NCBI GenBank assembly: GCA_009693575.1
Contig: SHWZ01000005.1
Span: forward strand, 19,082 to 83,081
Direction: 5' to 3'
DNA from: Flavobacteriaceae bacterium
GTDB taxonomy: Bacteria > Bacteroidota > Bacteroidia > UKL13-3
DNA length: 64,000 nt
The translations under genes were made by a program, and so were the position numbers. The notes under the pieces are model-generated. The model did no database searches. It was not told the origin of the DNA and saw only the letters and a program-made list of their open reading frames with translations. Shown here in pieces: positions 18,161-27,226 of the stretch; position 1 is the first letter of the stretch; every line of letters begins with the position of its first letter.

Positions 18161-18770
18161 CTATCCACAAAATGATGCTATACTTGATGCAAGCCACTGC
18201 ATGTCGAACCGTTCGTAGGGATACGAGGTATTAGGAAAAACGTCCAATTGTCGTTTCTTAAGCATTGAATAGTCATGTGCCGTATTGGCAACTCCTTCCG
18301 AAGTATCAAGGTCACCGATGCCAAGCCAGGGGAAGAATTGCCAAAACCTCTTCGCTCAGGTATTGCTTTGTTACTAAGTAAATAAGCAAGACGTTGGGTT
18401 TTTCCAGCAAATTTTTCCATCCATATATATGTGTTTTGCCCAACTGAGCTGCAAAAAGAGGAAGCTTTTCCTCTAGCTTTGAGGCATCCATCATGCGAAA
18501 TTTTTTAAAAAACTGCCTCATCCCTCTTCAGCATTGTTCCCAAAGTAAAAACCATGGAGACCCTTTCAAGGCTGGTATTTGCCAAATGTAAATCCATATA
18601 CCCACCCCTGATGTGGCCAAAAAGGTTGGCCTGCTTAATCTGGTTTTCATCCATAAATCTCAACCTGATCATCCAGAAACTGAATGCTGAATTCCTCAAT
18701 AAAAGCTATTTCGCCATCCCATAAAACTAAGGTGAGAAAATGCCCCAAGTTTGGCGGAGCATTTTTTTTT
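18161..18770 (-). pseudogene. Decayed protein gene with at least three frameshifts
   Basis: Read on the minus strand, coding-like sequence jumps between frames. PNLGHFLTLVLWDGEIAF runs to DDQVEIYG-stop. A shifted frame continues with DENQIKQANLFGHIRGGYMD to KRDEAVF-stop. After a T6A6 run a third frame carries ASKLEEKLPLFAAQLGKTH to ILPLAWHR-stop. The frame then shifts again to LGIGDLDTSEGVANTAHDYS and ends SSIASFCG-stop at 18161. Spliced together this gives roughly 190-200 residues of plausible protein. I do not recognise the family. The three ORF-track entries here (18178-18420, 18312-18521, 18505-18699) cover fragments or wrong frames of it. Between 18771 and 18946 I see only the tadA promoter. 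Confidence 0.6.
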
Positions 18771-18889
18771 TAGTGAGTCAAATTGTTAGGTACATCCAAG
18801 TGCCTCTTGAAGGAGGATGAGTATGTTCATAGCAGTGAGCAAAGAATATTCAGCAACATAAAATTCATTTATTCAGCATTGCCATAGCG

Positions 18890-18897
18890 TACTTTTG
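18890..18897 (+). promoter_or_regulatory. -7 box upstream of tadA
   Basis: TACTTTTG, 49 nt before the tadA ATG. No convincing -33 box was identified. Confidence 0.4.
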
Positions 18898-18946
18898 AAA
18901 TCTAATCTTTTTCAATTGTCCAAGTACGATTCATTATATTAATAAT

Positions 18947-19381
18947 ATGGAAACCCACGAACGCTTTATGCGAGAGGCATTGAAAGAGGCACAGAAAGCT
19001 TTTGATGCGAAGGAAGTACCTGTTGGATGCGTAGTGGTGTGCCAAGGTGTAGTAATTGGTCGAGGCCATAACCTCACCGAGCGGCTTACGGATGCAACTG
19101 CTCACGCAGAGATGCAAGCTATCACAGCTGCTGCAAATCATATTGGTGGTAAATACCTGATTGAGTGTGCCCTGTATGTGACTCTTGAACCTTGTGTGAT
19201 GTGTGCCGGAGCTATTTATTGGAGTCAGCTTGGTGGGCTGGTATGGGGTGCAAGTGATGAAAAGCGAGGGTTCAGCAAGATATCTCCGACAATCATTCAC
19301 CCAAAAACCGAAGTGACCAAAGGCGTACTTGCCGAAGAGTCTGAAAAGTTGCTGAAAGATTTTTTTAAGAAGTTGCGTTAA
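18947..19381 (+). CDS. tadA: tRNA-specific adenosine deaminase (nucleoside deaminase)
   Basis: A 144-residue zinc deaminase. The catalytic HAE (AHAEMQAI) and PCxxC (LEPCVMCAGAIY) motifs are intact, and the fold matches TadA, which converts A34 to inosine in tRNA-Arg(ACG). A guanine or other nucleoside deaminase of the same superfamily is the alternative. Length and position of motifs are normal. The 3' end overlaps the convergent CapA-like gene by 17 bp. Confidence 0.88.
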   Translation: METHERFMREALKEAQKAFDAKEVPVGCVVVCQGVVIGRGHNLTERLTDATAHAEMQAITAAANHIGGKYLIECALYVTLEPCVMCAGAIYWSQLGGLVWGASDEKRGFSKISPTIIHPKTEVTKGVLAEESEKLLKDFFKKLR

Positions 19382-20720
19382 GATTTCCCACGAAGTGTTT
19401 TTGGTAAAAATGTGCGAGCCCCTTCAACTCATTTTGGTTTCGACGGGGAAGATTCTCAACCTTTGAAAGTGCTTCAGTAAGGTGCTTAAACCTTAGTTCC
19501 ATCTTTTCTTTGTCGAAGCTGGCATAAAGCGGCACTGCCTCCACTTGCTCTAGCTGCGAATACGGTTGACCGTTTAGCAAACCAATACTGAGTTTTAGTT
19601 TTAGATAAACAGGTAGATGCCCCCAAGTGAATATATCGTAGGCAACAAAATCGCCCAACGAATAGATGGCAAATCCTTTTTTCTGCCTGCCAGTGCTTTG
19701 GTCTGCAAAAGTGTATGTTTCCATTGGCTGTATATTATGGGGGTGGCTGCCCAAAATAATGTCGGGGCCACACTCATCGAACACCCGATGAAACAAATCA
19801 ACGATATGCGAAGAAGGGTAGGCTTGGTATGCGTTTCCGCAGTGTAGCGATATTGCCGTAAAAGCAGCTCCTCGCTCTTTTGCTAAGCGGCATTGCTCTT
19901 TGAGCAAGGTCAAATCGCATCCGGGGGTGTTCAATGGAAGGTGGTTCGTAAGCCAAGGCTTGTGTTTGGGATTTATTTCTCTGTTAAGAGAGTAAGTATA
20001 GCTTAGAAAAGCTGTGCGGATTCCATTTCTTTCCAAAATGGGAAAGCTATGCAAATCCGTTTCAGTCAATGCTGCTCCGCAGTGGGCTATTTTTTTCTCA
20101 TCCAAAAATGCAAGGGTATCGGCCAACCCCGTTTCCCCCATATCAAGCGAATGATTGTTGGCCACACTTAGCACATCGAAGCCACTGTAGTTTCCATTTC
20201 CATTGAAGATATTAAACATCTCTTCTGAACCATTGAAGTACATATGATATAGCATCATCTCTGGGACTGCCTGCTGCTTTTTGCTTGTCACAATAGGGGT
20301 TTCCAAGTTAGCAGTCACTATGTCTGCTCCAAAAAAATCCTTGCCCACCTCATCCCAAAGATGCTTGGCTGTATTGGCATTGATGAGTTTATAGGGCATC
20401 AGGTCGCCACCTGCATGAAGTGTGATTGAGTTGATTGCTACAAAACCTTCAGGCATGTGAAAATCCAAATCCTGCTCGGCGAAATACGTCTCGGCATCAA
20501 AGCCCTTGCTACCAGTGTTGTGTGGGTTTTGGTAATATTTGTAGCCAAGGTAGATCACTCCGTGTGCACCCATACTGCGTGGGTCTTCCTCAAAATCGCG
20601 AACTGGAAATTTCCATTTGCCCCAATGCAGCCATCCCAGAAATCGATAGATTGCAGCCAATATGGGAATAGTTAAATAGCCTACCCAAGTAACTCCTTTT
20701 GCCGCCTTAGGCTTTTTCAT
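19365..20720 (-). CDS. CapA-family metallophosphatase-like protein
   Basis: A 451-residue protein of the CapA/PGA_cap family, a calcineurin-like fold. Motifs are LHAGGDLMPY (metal ligand Asp), TANLETPI, VLSVANNHSLDMGE (Asn-His pair), LGSHPHNIQPMETY and YSLGDFVAYD. The N-terminus has one hydrophobic segment (VGYLTIPILAAIYRFLGWLHW) that would anchor it in the membrane. Family members are linked to poly-gamma-glutamate or other capsule production, but no other capB/C-type genes are nearby, so the substrate is unknown. It overlaps tadA tail to tail. Confidence 0.82.
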   Translation of the reverse strand: MKKPKAAKGVTWVGYLTIPILAAIYRFLGWLHWGKWKFPVRDFEEDPRSMGAHGVIYLGYKYYQNPHNTGSKGFDAETYFAEQDLDFHMPEGFVAINSITLHAGGDLMPYKLINANTAKHLWDEVGKDFFGADIVTANLETPIVTSKKQQAVPEMMLYHMYFNGSEEMFNIFNGNGNYSGFDVLSVANNHSLDMGETGLADTLAFLDEKKIAHCGAALTETDLHSFPILERNGIRTAFLSYTYSLNREINPKHKPWLTNHLPLNTPGCDLTLLKEQCRLAKERGAAFTAISLHCGNAYQAYPSSHIVDLFHRVFDECGPDIILGSHPHNIQPMETYTFADQSTGRQKKGFAIYSLGDFVAYDIFTWGHLPVYLKLKLSIGLLNGQPYSQLEQVEAVPLYASFDKEKMELRFKHLTEALSKVENLPRRNQNELKGLAHFYQKHFVGNLNATS

Positions 20721-20768
20721 TCTGCCGCAAAATAATGCTGAAAAAGGATTGCATCAAAGCAATCACCT

Positions 20769-21842
20769 TCAAATCTTCACCCGCATGGCCACACTCAGGC
20801 TGGCACTCCACAGGTGTTCTTTCAATAGTTGCTTGTTGGGATAGCTGTTGGTAAGGCTGCAGTGGAACTCAGGGCCGGCCAGCAGTTCTACTTTGCCAAA
20901 TTGCATTTTCATTCGGGGATTGAATATAGCTGATACTTGCATCAAAGGTTTACGGCGATTGTCGCTATAGGGAGCGTAGTTATCAGCTAAGGGTGACTTT
21001 TCTGCCAGCATCACTGCGGGCAAAAGCCCCTGCCGTAGTTCCAGTTTGGCTTTTCCAATATTCAATTTGTAATCAGCCAATAGCGGCACTTCTAAGCGGT
21101 AACTAGCATATTGACCTAGTTTGGTGTTGCTGCCAGCCTTGTGTATATCGCTCGTGTAAATAGTGTATCCATATTTGCTCAACAAAAGCCCTGTGGTAAT
21201 ATTCCAATTTTTGCTCACTTGTTTGCTCACCATAGCTCCCACAGAAACGAAAGTGGCAGGCCTTTGTTTTAGCATCGAAAGTTGGGAGGTGTTGGAATAG
21301 GTTTGCACATTACTGCCAACAAAAATGGTTCGGTGAGATATGCCCATACTGCCAAACATTTCCAAGGTTAGATTCTTTCTAGGGCATCCTTCCCTGGGCT
21401 TATCGCAAGTAGGTGTTGGTTTATTTTTGAGAAATCCAGCTTCCATTTTTGGTGCTGATAGGGGCAGCATTACTATTTGCAAAGGCCTCGGCATAGGCTC
21501 CATGGCTGGAAGAGGAAATGCTTTTTCGGAAAGTACTATCGAAGGTTGGGTTACTGATTTATTTTCAGCAAAAAAAACTAGTTTTACCTCTGCTACTATC
21601 TCAGCGTTTGCCAACTGCCTATTTACTCGTATTTCCTTGCTTGCAGTTTCGTTTGGGTTAAGATATTTGCCCACGAACATCAACAACACAAATACTGATG
21701 CAAAAGCACCCCATTGAAACATCCTACCCCTTTGCTCGATGCTATGCAGGGCTGATGCCAGAGCATTCCATGAGTCTGAGCTAGTTTTTAGCTCAAAATC
21801 TTTAGCTGCTTTTTTGAGTATATTTTCAGTCGTGCTTTTCAC
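20769..21842 (-). CDS. Membrane-anchored protein with predicted outer-membrane beta-barrel end, in the sigma-factor operon
   Basis: 357 residues. Start is GTG at 21842, overlapping the end of the 51-residue ORF. The first ~40 residues are cytoplasm-like (ILKKAAKDFELKTSSDSWNALA), followed by one TM helix (GAFASVFVLLMFVGKYL), then a variable linker. The C-terminal ~160 residues have alternating beta strands ending KMQFGKVELLAGPEFHCSL and VAMRVKI. This layout (N-terminal helices, one TM, C-terminal barrel-like domain) is typical of Bacteroidota proteins encoded after ECF sigma genes. It probably acts as an anti-sigma-like or envelope-sensing protein. Confidence 0.6.
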   Translation of the reverse strand: MKSTTENILKKAAKDFELKTSSDSWNALASALHSIEQRGRMFQWGAFASVFVLLMFVGKYLNPNETASKEIRVNRQLANAEIVAEVKLVFFAENKSVTQPSIVLSEKAFPLPAMEPMPRPLQIVMLPLSAPKMEAGFLKNKPTPTCDKPREGCPRKNLTLEMFGSMGISHRTIFVGSNVQTYSNTSQLSMLKQRPATFVSVGAMVSKQVSKNWNITTGLLLSKYGYTIYTSDIHKAGSNTKLGQYASYRLEVPLLADYKLNIGKAKLELRQGLLPAVMLAEKSPLADNYAPYSDNRRKPLMQVSAIFNPRMKMQFGKVELLAGPEFHCSLTNSYPNKQLLKEHLWSASLSVAMRVKI

Positions 21843-21981
21843 TGTCCTGGTTTTCTATTTGCCCTTTATTTTCAGATTCTTCTTCCCACCCTTTCTCGGG
21901 CTTGGCCTCCACCGATTTGCCGACTGCTTCCAATAGTTCGTCAAACTGGTCACGCTCGTCCATGCTGGGCTGGTTTTTCAT
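21826..21981 (-). CDS. 51-residue acidic protein in the ECF sigma operon, missed by the ORF track
   Basis: ATG at 21981 overlaps the sigma-factor stop by four bases (ATGA), and the TGA at 21828-21826 overlaps the GTG of the next gene. The encoded peptide is very charged (MDERDQFDELLEAVGKSVE; WEEESENKGQIENQDSEK), without a membrane segment. Overlap with both neighbours argues for real translation in a coupled operon. Function unknown; an accessory regulator of the sigma/anti-sigma pair is one possibility. Confidence 0.55.
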   Translation of the reverse strand: MKNQPSMDERDQFDELLEAVGKSVEAKPEKGWEEESENKGQIENQDSEKHD

Positions 21982-22598
21982 TTAAGGATTGTTACGGTTT
22001 CGAGTGCTATTTCATGTAGTCTTCCTTTGGCGGCTATTAGTCGGGCCATTAACATTCTGGCACGGGTATAATAGTTGCGGATGGTATGTTCTTCAAGCCT
22101 CAATAACGATGCTATTTCCTCATGGTGTTTTCCCTCGATGCTGTACAGATTGAGCACCACCCGATAAGCCGCTGGAAGCGACACAATCATCTCTACAATA
22201 TCGCTGCTGTGCAGTCCCGAGTCAGTTTCTATGTCTTCAAAGTAGCTTTCTGCCAGCACAGGTTCAGGGTATTCTTCAAAGGCCAAGTCAGCCTTAGCCC
22301 ACCGCACAATATTGCTTAGCATGGTGGCCGACAGCCAATCTTGAAAATGCCCTTGAAAACGGTAAAGCTGAATTTTAGAAAATGCCTCAACAAAACCTTG
22401 CTGCATCAGCTCCTCCGCTTTTTGTAGCCCACCGGTGTAGCGATAACAAAGCCCCAACATCTTGGAGGAGTATGCCTCAAACAATGCCTGCTGCGATGGC
22501 CGATGACCATCAAGGCAGCGGCGGATACGTTCCTGTTCTAACCTTGTAGCTGCGTCTCTCAACTCTGACTCAGCATAGAATTCCTGCTTTTGTTTCAT
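21978..22598 (-). CDS. ECF-type RNA polymerase sigma factor
   Basis: 206 residues. Region 2 is recognisable around QALFEAYSSKMLGLCYRYTGG to the FVEAFSKIQLYRFQGHFQDWL helix that contacts core and the -10 element. Region 4 lies near residues 140-190: LPAAYRVVLNLYSIEGKHHEEIASLLRLEEHTIRNYYTRARMLM-like helix-turn-helix. It directs polymerase to an alternative promoter set. It is first in a three-gene overlapping operon with the 51-residue ORF and the membrane protein. Confidence 0.9.
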   Translation of the reverse strand: MKQKQEFYAESELRDAATRLEQERIRRCLDGHRPSQQALFEAYSSKMLGLCYRYTGGLQKAEELMQQGFVEAFSKIQLYRFQGHFQDWLSATMLSNIVRWAKADLAFEEYPEPVLAESYFEDIETDSGLHSSDIVEMIVSLPAAYRVVLNLYSIEGKHHEEIASLLRLEEHTIRNYYTRARMLMARLIAAKGRLHEIALETVTILK

Positions 22599-22658
22599 TT
22601 GATAAGTATGACGTAGAAATGTTGCAGAGCGTTAGTTGGTTTATTTAATTTGGGTAGG

Positions 22659-22686
22659 CAAATATAAGTAAAAACTAAGAATCAAA
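22659..22686 (-). promoter_or_regulatory. Putative -33/-7 promoter of the sigma operon
   Basis: On the minus strand, TTTG (22686-22683), a 16-bp spacer and TATATTTG (22666-22659) precede the sigma ATG by 60 nt. The spacer is a little shorter than the usual 17-23. Confidence 0.4.
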
Positions 22687-22824
22687 CCCGATGGTTTTTT
22701 ATTCTGTACATACCTCTTTAATCAATTGATAATTTTAAGTTAACCATTAATCAAATGCATAAATTGTTTCATAGTTCAAGAAAAGAAATAACATACGAGA
22801 ATAAATCAAATTCTCTGAATTCAA

Positions 22825-25170
22825 CTACTCCCCATCAAACTCCACCAACTGGCTGCCGAGTTCCTTTTTCATGTTCACAATTTTTTCGAGGCTTAGTAGC
22901 AATGCTGGCAGCAAAATGAGGTTCATGAACATGCCAATGAACAAGGTGATGGAGGTGAGCAGTCCTAGTGCTTGTGTGCCTCCAAAGGTGCTGAACACAA
23001 AGATGACAAAGCCACAAAAAAGAATGACGGAAGTATAAACAATACTCACCCCGCTTTCGATAATGCTATCTTTCACTGCAGGGCCTATTTTCCAATTGTT
23101 CTTCTTCAGGAAGTAGCGGTATTTGGCCAAGAAATGGATAGTAAAGTCTATACTGATGCCATAGGTGATACTGAAAATGATGATGGTGCTTGGCTTCAAG
23201 TTGATGTCGCCAAAGCCCATGATGCCAAGTGTGATGATGAGTGGGATGATGTTTGGCACAAGAGAAATCAACACCATACGCCAACTAAAAAACAGGAATG
23301 CCATGAGTATACTGTTGATGAGGAGTGCCAGTACCATACTGGTTGTGAGGTTGCTGATGAGGTAAGAGTTTCCTTTGAGGAATATCAGGCTTGTTCCTGT
23401 TAGTTTTACTTCAAACTTCTCAAATGGGAATATGCTGTCTGCTCTCGCCTGTATTATTTTGCGTAGCTTCTCGGTTTCCACACTACCTATATCAGCCATT
23501 TGCACACTTATCCGAGCAACTTTGTAGTTGCTGTCAACGAGCCCCTTCAACATGTTATTCTTCTGTCCTTTCTTTGGTCGCATGAAGGTTTGCAGGGCTA
23601 TAAATTCATCACTGCTGGGCAGCACATAGCTTTCAGGGTCGTAGCTGTGAAGAGCTTGACTGCTGAACTTTATCATTTCCAACAGACTCACTGGTTTGCT
23701 GAATTGCGGATACTCGGAAAGCACCTTGCTCAGGTCGTCCATTTTTTGTAGGTTGGGAAGGCTGCGAAAAGCACCTTTCTTTTTTGCTTCTATCTGCACC
23801 TCGAATGGCATCACTCCATGGAAATGTTTTTCAAAGAATTTTAGGTCGGTAAATACTTTTTCTCGCTTGGGCACATCATCAAGTATGTAGCCAATGTTTT
23901 TTACTTTGGTGAAACCCCAAAAACCCAGCCCCATAAGCACAAACGTAATGACATAGATGGCAGGGCGTTGATTGATAACCATGCGATGACACCATTGTGT
24001 AAAGAAGCCAAGTCGTTCGTTTTTTAGGTGTTTTAGTTGCTTGGGGTTAGGCGGTGGAAGGTAGCTAAATACGATTGGCAAGAAGAGGGCAGAAACCGCA
24101 TATACAACCATGATATTGATACTGGAAATAATCGAGAATTCATCTAACAAGGAACTACCCGTAAAATTGAATACTCCGAAGCCAACAGCCGTGGTAACAT
24201 TGGTAAGAAACAATGCCAATCCGTTTTTACTGGTGACCCGTGTGAGGGCTAAAATTTTGTTGCCGTGTGCTGCATATTCCATATGGTATACGTTCAGCAA
24301 ATAGATACAGTTTTGTATGCCAATAATCACAATGAGCGGAGGAACCAATCCTATCAACACAGAAATCTTGTAGCCCAGTAATGCGGTAGTTCCTAACGTG
24401 AATATCACACCAAGGATAACTACAATGATGGAATAGAACACCGCCACAAACGAGCGGAAGAAAAACCACATAATAAGGCTGGTGATAAATATACTTATGA
24501 AGGTGAACGTGAGCAGTTCGTTTCTGATTTTAACCGCATATACCGTACGTATGTATGGCAGTCCGCTAAAGCATACTTCTTCACCGTGTTTTTTGGCAAA
24601 TTCGTTGGCCATTTTTTCGATATCCCCCACCAAACCAATGCGTTCTTTTGTATCTAACTTTTGCTTGCTCAAGGTCACGCCCATCAGGGTCACATTGGCC
24701 GAATCGTTCAACAACAAACCTTTGTAAAATCCCAGCCCTGTTATCACAGACTTCATGCTGTCAAGCTCATGCTGGTTTTCCGGTTCACGGTCAAAAAGCG
24801 GATTGACAACAAAGCGTTCCTCGGCTTCGTTGCGGTCTATCTTATACATCTGGGCGATGCTTACCACTTTCTCTACTCCTTCGGTAGCTTGCAACTTTTG
24901 CGATAACTCATACCACTCATTAAAAAAATCAAGTTGCCACAGTTTTTCGCTTTTAACCCCAAGCACCAGCACCGAACCATCCTCGCCAAACCGCTGCTTG
25001 AACGCCATGTAATCCACATAGTCGCTATCGTTTTTGGGGATGACCTTGGCAAAATCGTAGCTGAGCCCTATACGTGTGCTTTGCCATATCATTAGCAAGG
25101 TGAAAGCAGGCAATGAAATGAGCACCCAAAACCGTTGTCGCAGCATAAATCCTGCTATCTTAGACCACAT
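22825..25170 (-). CDS. RND/MMPL-family transporter
   Basis: 781 residues with two repeats, each one TM helix, a large extracytoplasmic loop and a bundle of about five TM helices (e.g. FISIFITSLIMWFFFRSF and VALLINSILMAFLF-type segments). This is the MMPL/SSD layout of the RND superfamily, inner-membrane exporters of lipids, hopanoids or other hydrophobic compounds driven by proton motive force. I placed the start at ATG 25170 rather than GTG 25263 because a -7 box lies between them. There is no membrane-fusion or outer-membrane channel partner nearby. Confidence 0.85.
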   Translation of the reverse strand: MWSKIAGFMLRQRFWVLISLPAFTLLMIWQSTRIGLSYDFAKVIPKNDSDYVDYMAFKQRFGEDGSVLVLGVKSEKLWQLDFFNEWYELSQKLQATEGVEKVVSIAQMYKIDRNEAEERFVVNPLFDREPENQHELDSMKSVITGLGFYKGLLLNDSANVTLMGVTLSKQKLDTKERIGLVGDIEKMANEFAKKHGEEVCFSGLPYIRTVYAVKIRNELLTFTFISIFITSLIMWFFFRSFVAVFYSIIVVILGVIFTLGTTALLGYKISVLIGLVPPLIVIIGIQNCIYLLNVYHMEYAAHGNKILALTRVTSKNGLALFLTNVTTAVGFGVFNFTGSSLLDEFSIISSINIMVVYAVSALFLPIVFSYLPPPNPKQLKHLKNERLGFFTQWCHRMVINQRPAIYVITFVLMGLGFWGFTKVKNIGYILDDVPKREKVFTDLKFFEKHFHGVMPFEVQIEAKKKGAFRSLPNLQKMDDLSKVLSEYPQFSKPVSLLEMIKFSSQALHSYDPESYVLPSSDEFIALQTFMRPKKGQKNNMLKGLVDSNYKVARISVQMADIGSVETEKLRKIIQARADSIFPFEKFEVKLTGTSLIFLKGNSYLISNLTTSMVLALLINSILMAFLFFSWRMVLISLVPNIIPLIITLGIMGFGDINLKPSTIIIFSITYGISIDFTIHFLAKYRYFLKKNNWKIGPAVKDSIIESGVSIVYTSVILFCGFVIFVFSTFGGTQALGLLTSITLFIGMFMNLILLPALLLSLEKIVNMKKELGSQLVEFDGE

Positions 25171-25190
25171 AAACTTTTTTATTTTGCGGG

Positions 25191-25198
25191 CAAAGGTA
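25191..25198 (-). promoter_or_regulatory. -7 box for the RND transporter
   Basis: TACCTTTG on the minus strand, 20 nt before ATG 25170. It lies inside the longer ORF-track call and so argues against the GTG start at 25263. Confidence 0.55.
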
Positions 25199-25382
25199 TG
25201 GGGCGGGTGATTCGTTAATTTGTTGATTCGTTGGTTGGCAACCGATTGAGTAGTATCGTCCACTTTTGTTTCAAGTTTGATTGCAATAAATCACTAATCC
25301 ACAGCCCTGTTGATATTAACTTATTACATACCAACTTGAGGTCATTATTCAGTAGCTACATTGCAGCCCTAATCATAATTTT

Positions 25383-25853
25383 ATGTGGCAAAAATTTAAT
25401 GGCGAAAACCTATCGGACAACATACTGCTAGAGGTGGAAGACACACTAAAAGCGGAAGAAGCACGAGGGCATAAACTCAAAGTGTGCATTGGAACTGATA
25501 GTCAAGTGAAGGGAGCAATCATAGAGTTTGCTACAGTGATAGTGTTCGTAAGAGAGCAGCGGGGTGGTTTTATGTTTATACACCATGAGAAAACCCGAAG
25601 TGGTATGGGCATCAAAGAACGGATGATTACCGAGGTAGCCAAAAGCATTGATGTCGCCTATCAACTTTGCAATCTACTGGATCATTACCATGTTGACTTG
25701 GAGGTGCATGCCGACATAAATACAAACCCGTATTTCAAGAGCCACTCTGCTCTGAGCGAGGCCATGGGCTATATTCTGAGCATGGGTTTCGTTTTCAAGG
25801 CCAAGCCCGATGCTTTTGCTAGTAGCTATTGTGCTGATAAGGTTGTGCATTGA
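25383..25853 (+). CDS. YkuK-like (DUF458) ribonuclease H-fold protein
   Basis: A 156-residue protein matching the DUF458/YkuK family, predicted RNase H-like. Acidic positions of the fold are visible in VCIGTDSQVKG, near HADINTNPYFKSH, and in the conserved ERMITEVAKSI helix. No signal peptide, so cytosolic. The biological role of the family is poorly defined. The gene stands alone between a divergent RND transporter and a CoA-transferase subunit. Confidence 0.75.
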   Translation: MWQKFNGENLSDNILLEVEDTLKAEEARGHKLKVCIGTDSQVKGAIIEFATVIVFVREQRGGFMFIHHEKTRSGMGIKERMITEVAKSIDVAYQLCNLLDHYHVDLEVHADINTNPYFKSHSALSEAMGYILSMGFVFKAKPDAFASSYCADKVVH

Positions 25854-25860
25854 TGGCTTT

Positions 25861-25876
25861 CCCGAAATTGATCGGG
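25861..25876. repeat. Hairpin related to the 5691-5708 palindrome
   Basis: CCCGAAATTGATCGGG: the arms CCCGA and TCGGG match the arms of the palindrome downstream of gldG, with a different centre. It lies between the YkuK-like gene and the CoA-transferase gene. Confidence 0.45.
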
Positions 25877-25929
25877 GCAGGCTCTATAAGCTTTACATCG
25901 CTTACTCAGTTTAACAACTTTCCCGCCTC

Positions 25930-25937
25930 TATTTTTG
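25930..25937 (+). promoter_or_regulatory. -7 box for the CoA-transferase gene, near-leaderless
   Basis: TATTTTTG ends 4 nt before the ATG at 25942, so transcription would begin at or next to the start codon. Confidence 0.5.
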
Positions 25938-25941
25938 CCCA

Positions 25942-26643
25942 ATGGACAAAAGAATAGCAAACGCTGATGAGGCTGTGAAAGATATACATAATGGAATGAC
26001 CGTGATGCTTGGTGGTTTTGGACTTTGTGGTATACCCGAAAACTGCATAACCGCTTTAGTAAAGTCAGGAGTAAAAGGATTGACTTGCATTAGCAACAAT
26101 GCTGGAGTAGATGATTTCGGCATTGGCTTGATGCTGCAACAAAGACAAGTGAAGAAAATGATAAGCAGCTATGTGGGGGAAAATGCAGAGTTTGAACGCC
26201 AACTGATGAGCGGAGAACTAGAGGTGGAACTAATACCGCAAGGCACATTGGCCACCCGCTGCTGGATGGGTGGAGCAGGCATCCCCGCATTCTATACACC
26301 AGCAGGAGTAGGCACTGAAGTAGCAGAGGGAAAAGAGCAAAGAAACTTCCATGGCAAAGAATACTTAATGGAGCAATGGTTGCGAGCTGATTTCTCCATA
26401 GTGAAGGCTTGGAAAGGTGACACTCATGGCAACTTAATATACAAAGAAACGGCAAGAAATTTTAATCCTATGATGGCGATGGCAGGAAAAATAACCATAG
26501 CCGAAGTGGAGGAACTATTGCCAGCGGGTGCACTTGATCCAAACCAAATACACACCCCTGGTATTTTCGTGCACCGAATTTTTCAAGGAAAGAACTACGA
26601 AAAACGAATTGAACAAATAACCGTACGAAAAAAGGGGCAGTGA
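25942..26643 (+). CDS. scoA: 3-oxoacid CoA-transferase subunit A
   Basis: A 233-residue alpha subunit of a succinyl-CoA:3-ketoacid (or acetoacetate) CoA-transferase. The signature is [18 protein letters not shown] near the N-terminus, then [13 protein letters not shown] and [28 protein letters not shown]. The reaction moves CoA between succinate and acetoacetate in ketone-body or branched amino-acid breakdown. The catalytic glutamate is in subunit B, which usually follows immediately but is absent here; the next gene is on the other strand. Subunit B must be elsewhere, or this copy is orphaned. Confidence 0.92.
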   Translation: MDKRIANADEAVKDIHNGMTVMLGGFGLCGIPENCITALVKSGVKGLTCISNNAGVDDFGIGLMLQQRQVKKMISSYVGENAEFERQLMSGELEVELIPQGTLATRCWMGGAGIPAFYTPAGVGTEVAEGKEQRNFHGKEYLMEQWLRADFSIVKAWKGDTHGNLIYKETARNFNPMMAMAGKITIAEVEELLPAGALDPNQIHTPGIFVHRIFQGKNYEKRIEQITVRKKGQ

Positions 26644-26680
26644 AACACCGACCCTTTTTAGAAATTTTGAAGCAATAGAA

Positions 26681-27163
26681 TTATTGTTTGGTCATTTCGA
26701 GCAGTTTGATGTTTAAGCCACCTACTTGGTCGGGACCGGCATCTCTTACCGCAATAGTACTACCACCGTATGTCCATGTTTGCTTGGTAGCTGTATTGGT
26801 ACTGGCTATCCAAGTTACAGGGCCTTCTGTTCCGCATGTAGTTGTTACAGATGTCAAATCATTAAGCCAAGTAATGGGTCCAGTTACAATATACGTTTGA
26901 GCTGCTGGAGCCGCCAAGTCAAATTTAACTGTGATGGTGCCAGTAAGAACGTCATCTACTTTGTTCAGAACTACTGTTCCTGAACTGTTATTATTTTCAT
27001 TCACCGTAATTCTTGTAGACGATCCTGTGGGTATCAAATCAGATGAAATTTTGTCAATCTTCCAAGTTCCTACCAGCATTTCTGTCTGTTTTTTAAGGTC
27101 GGAAGTACAGCCACTAAGCAGTAAAACAGTAGCAACGAATAGGGTTAGTGATAATTTTTTCAT
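26681..27163 (-). CDS. Lipocalin-like lipoprotein
   Basis: A 160-residue lipoprotein. The leader MKKLSLTLFVATVLLLSGC ends in a lipobox with the lipidated Cys, and VGTWKIDKI right after it is a lipocalin-type first strand. The remainder is beta-rich (STRITVNENNNSSGTVVLNK; TIAVRDAGPDQVGGL). Probably attached to the outer membrane. I moved the start from the track's position to ATG 27163 to place the signal peptide at the N-terminus. Ligand unknown. Confidence 0.75.
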   Translation of the reverse strand: MKKLSLTLFVATVLLLSGCTSDLKKQTEMLVGTWKIDKISSDLIPTGSSTRITVNENNNSSGTVVLNKVDDVLTGTITVKFDLAAPAAQTYIVTGPITWLNDLTSVTTTCGTEGPVTWIASTNTATKQTWTYGGSTIAVRDAGPDQVGGLNIKLLEMTKQ

Positions 27164-27226
27164 TTGGAGTATTTGGGGTTTAGTTGAATCACAAATAACG
27201 GGCATTTTGTGCAAAGGCAAAAAAAA

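Noticed and set aside
23066-23284. His-rich 72-residue ORF inside the RND gene
   Set aside because: Frame-shifted reading of TM-encoding sequence; His-richness comes from the opposite frame of hydrophobic codons.
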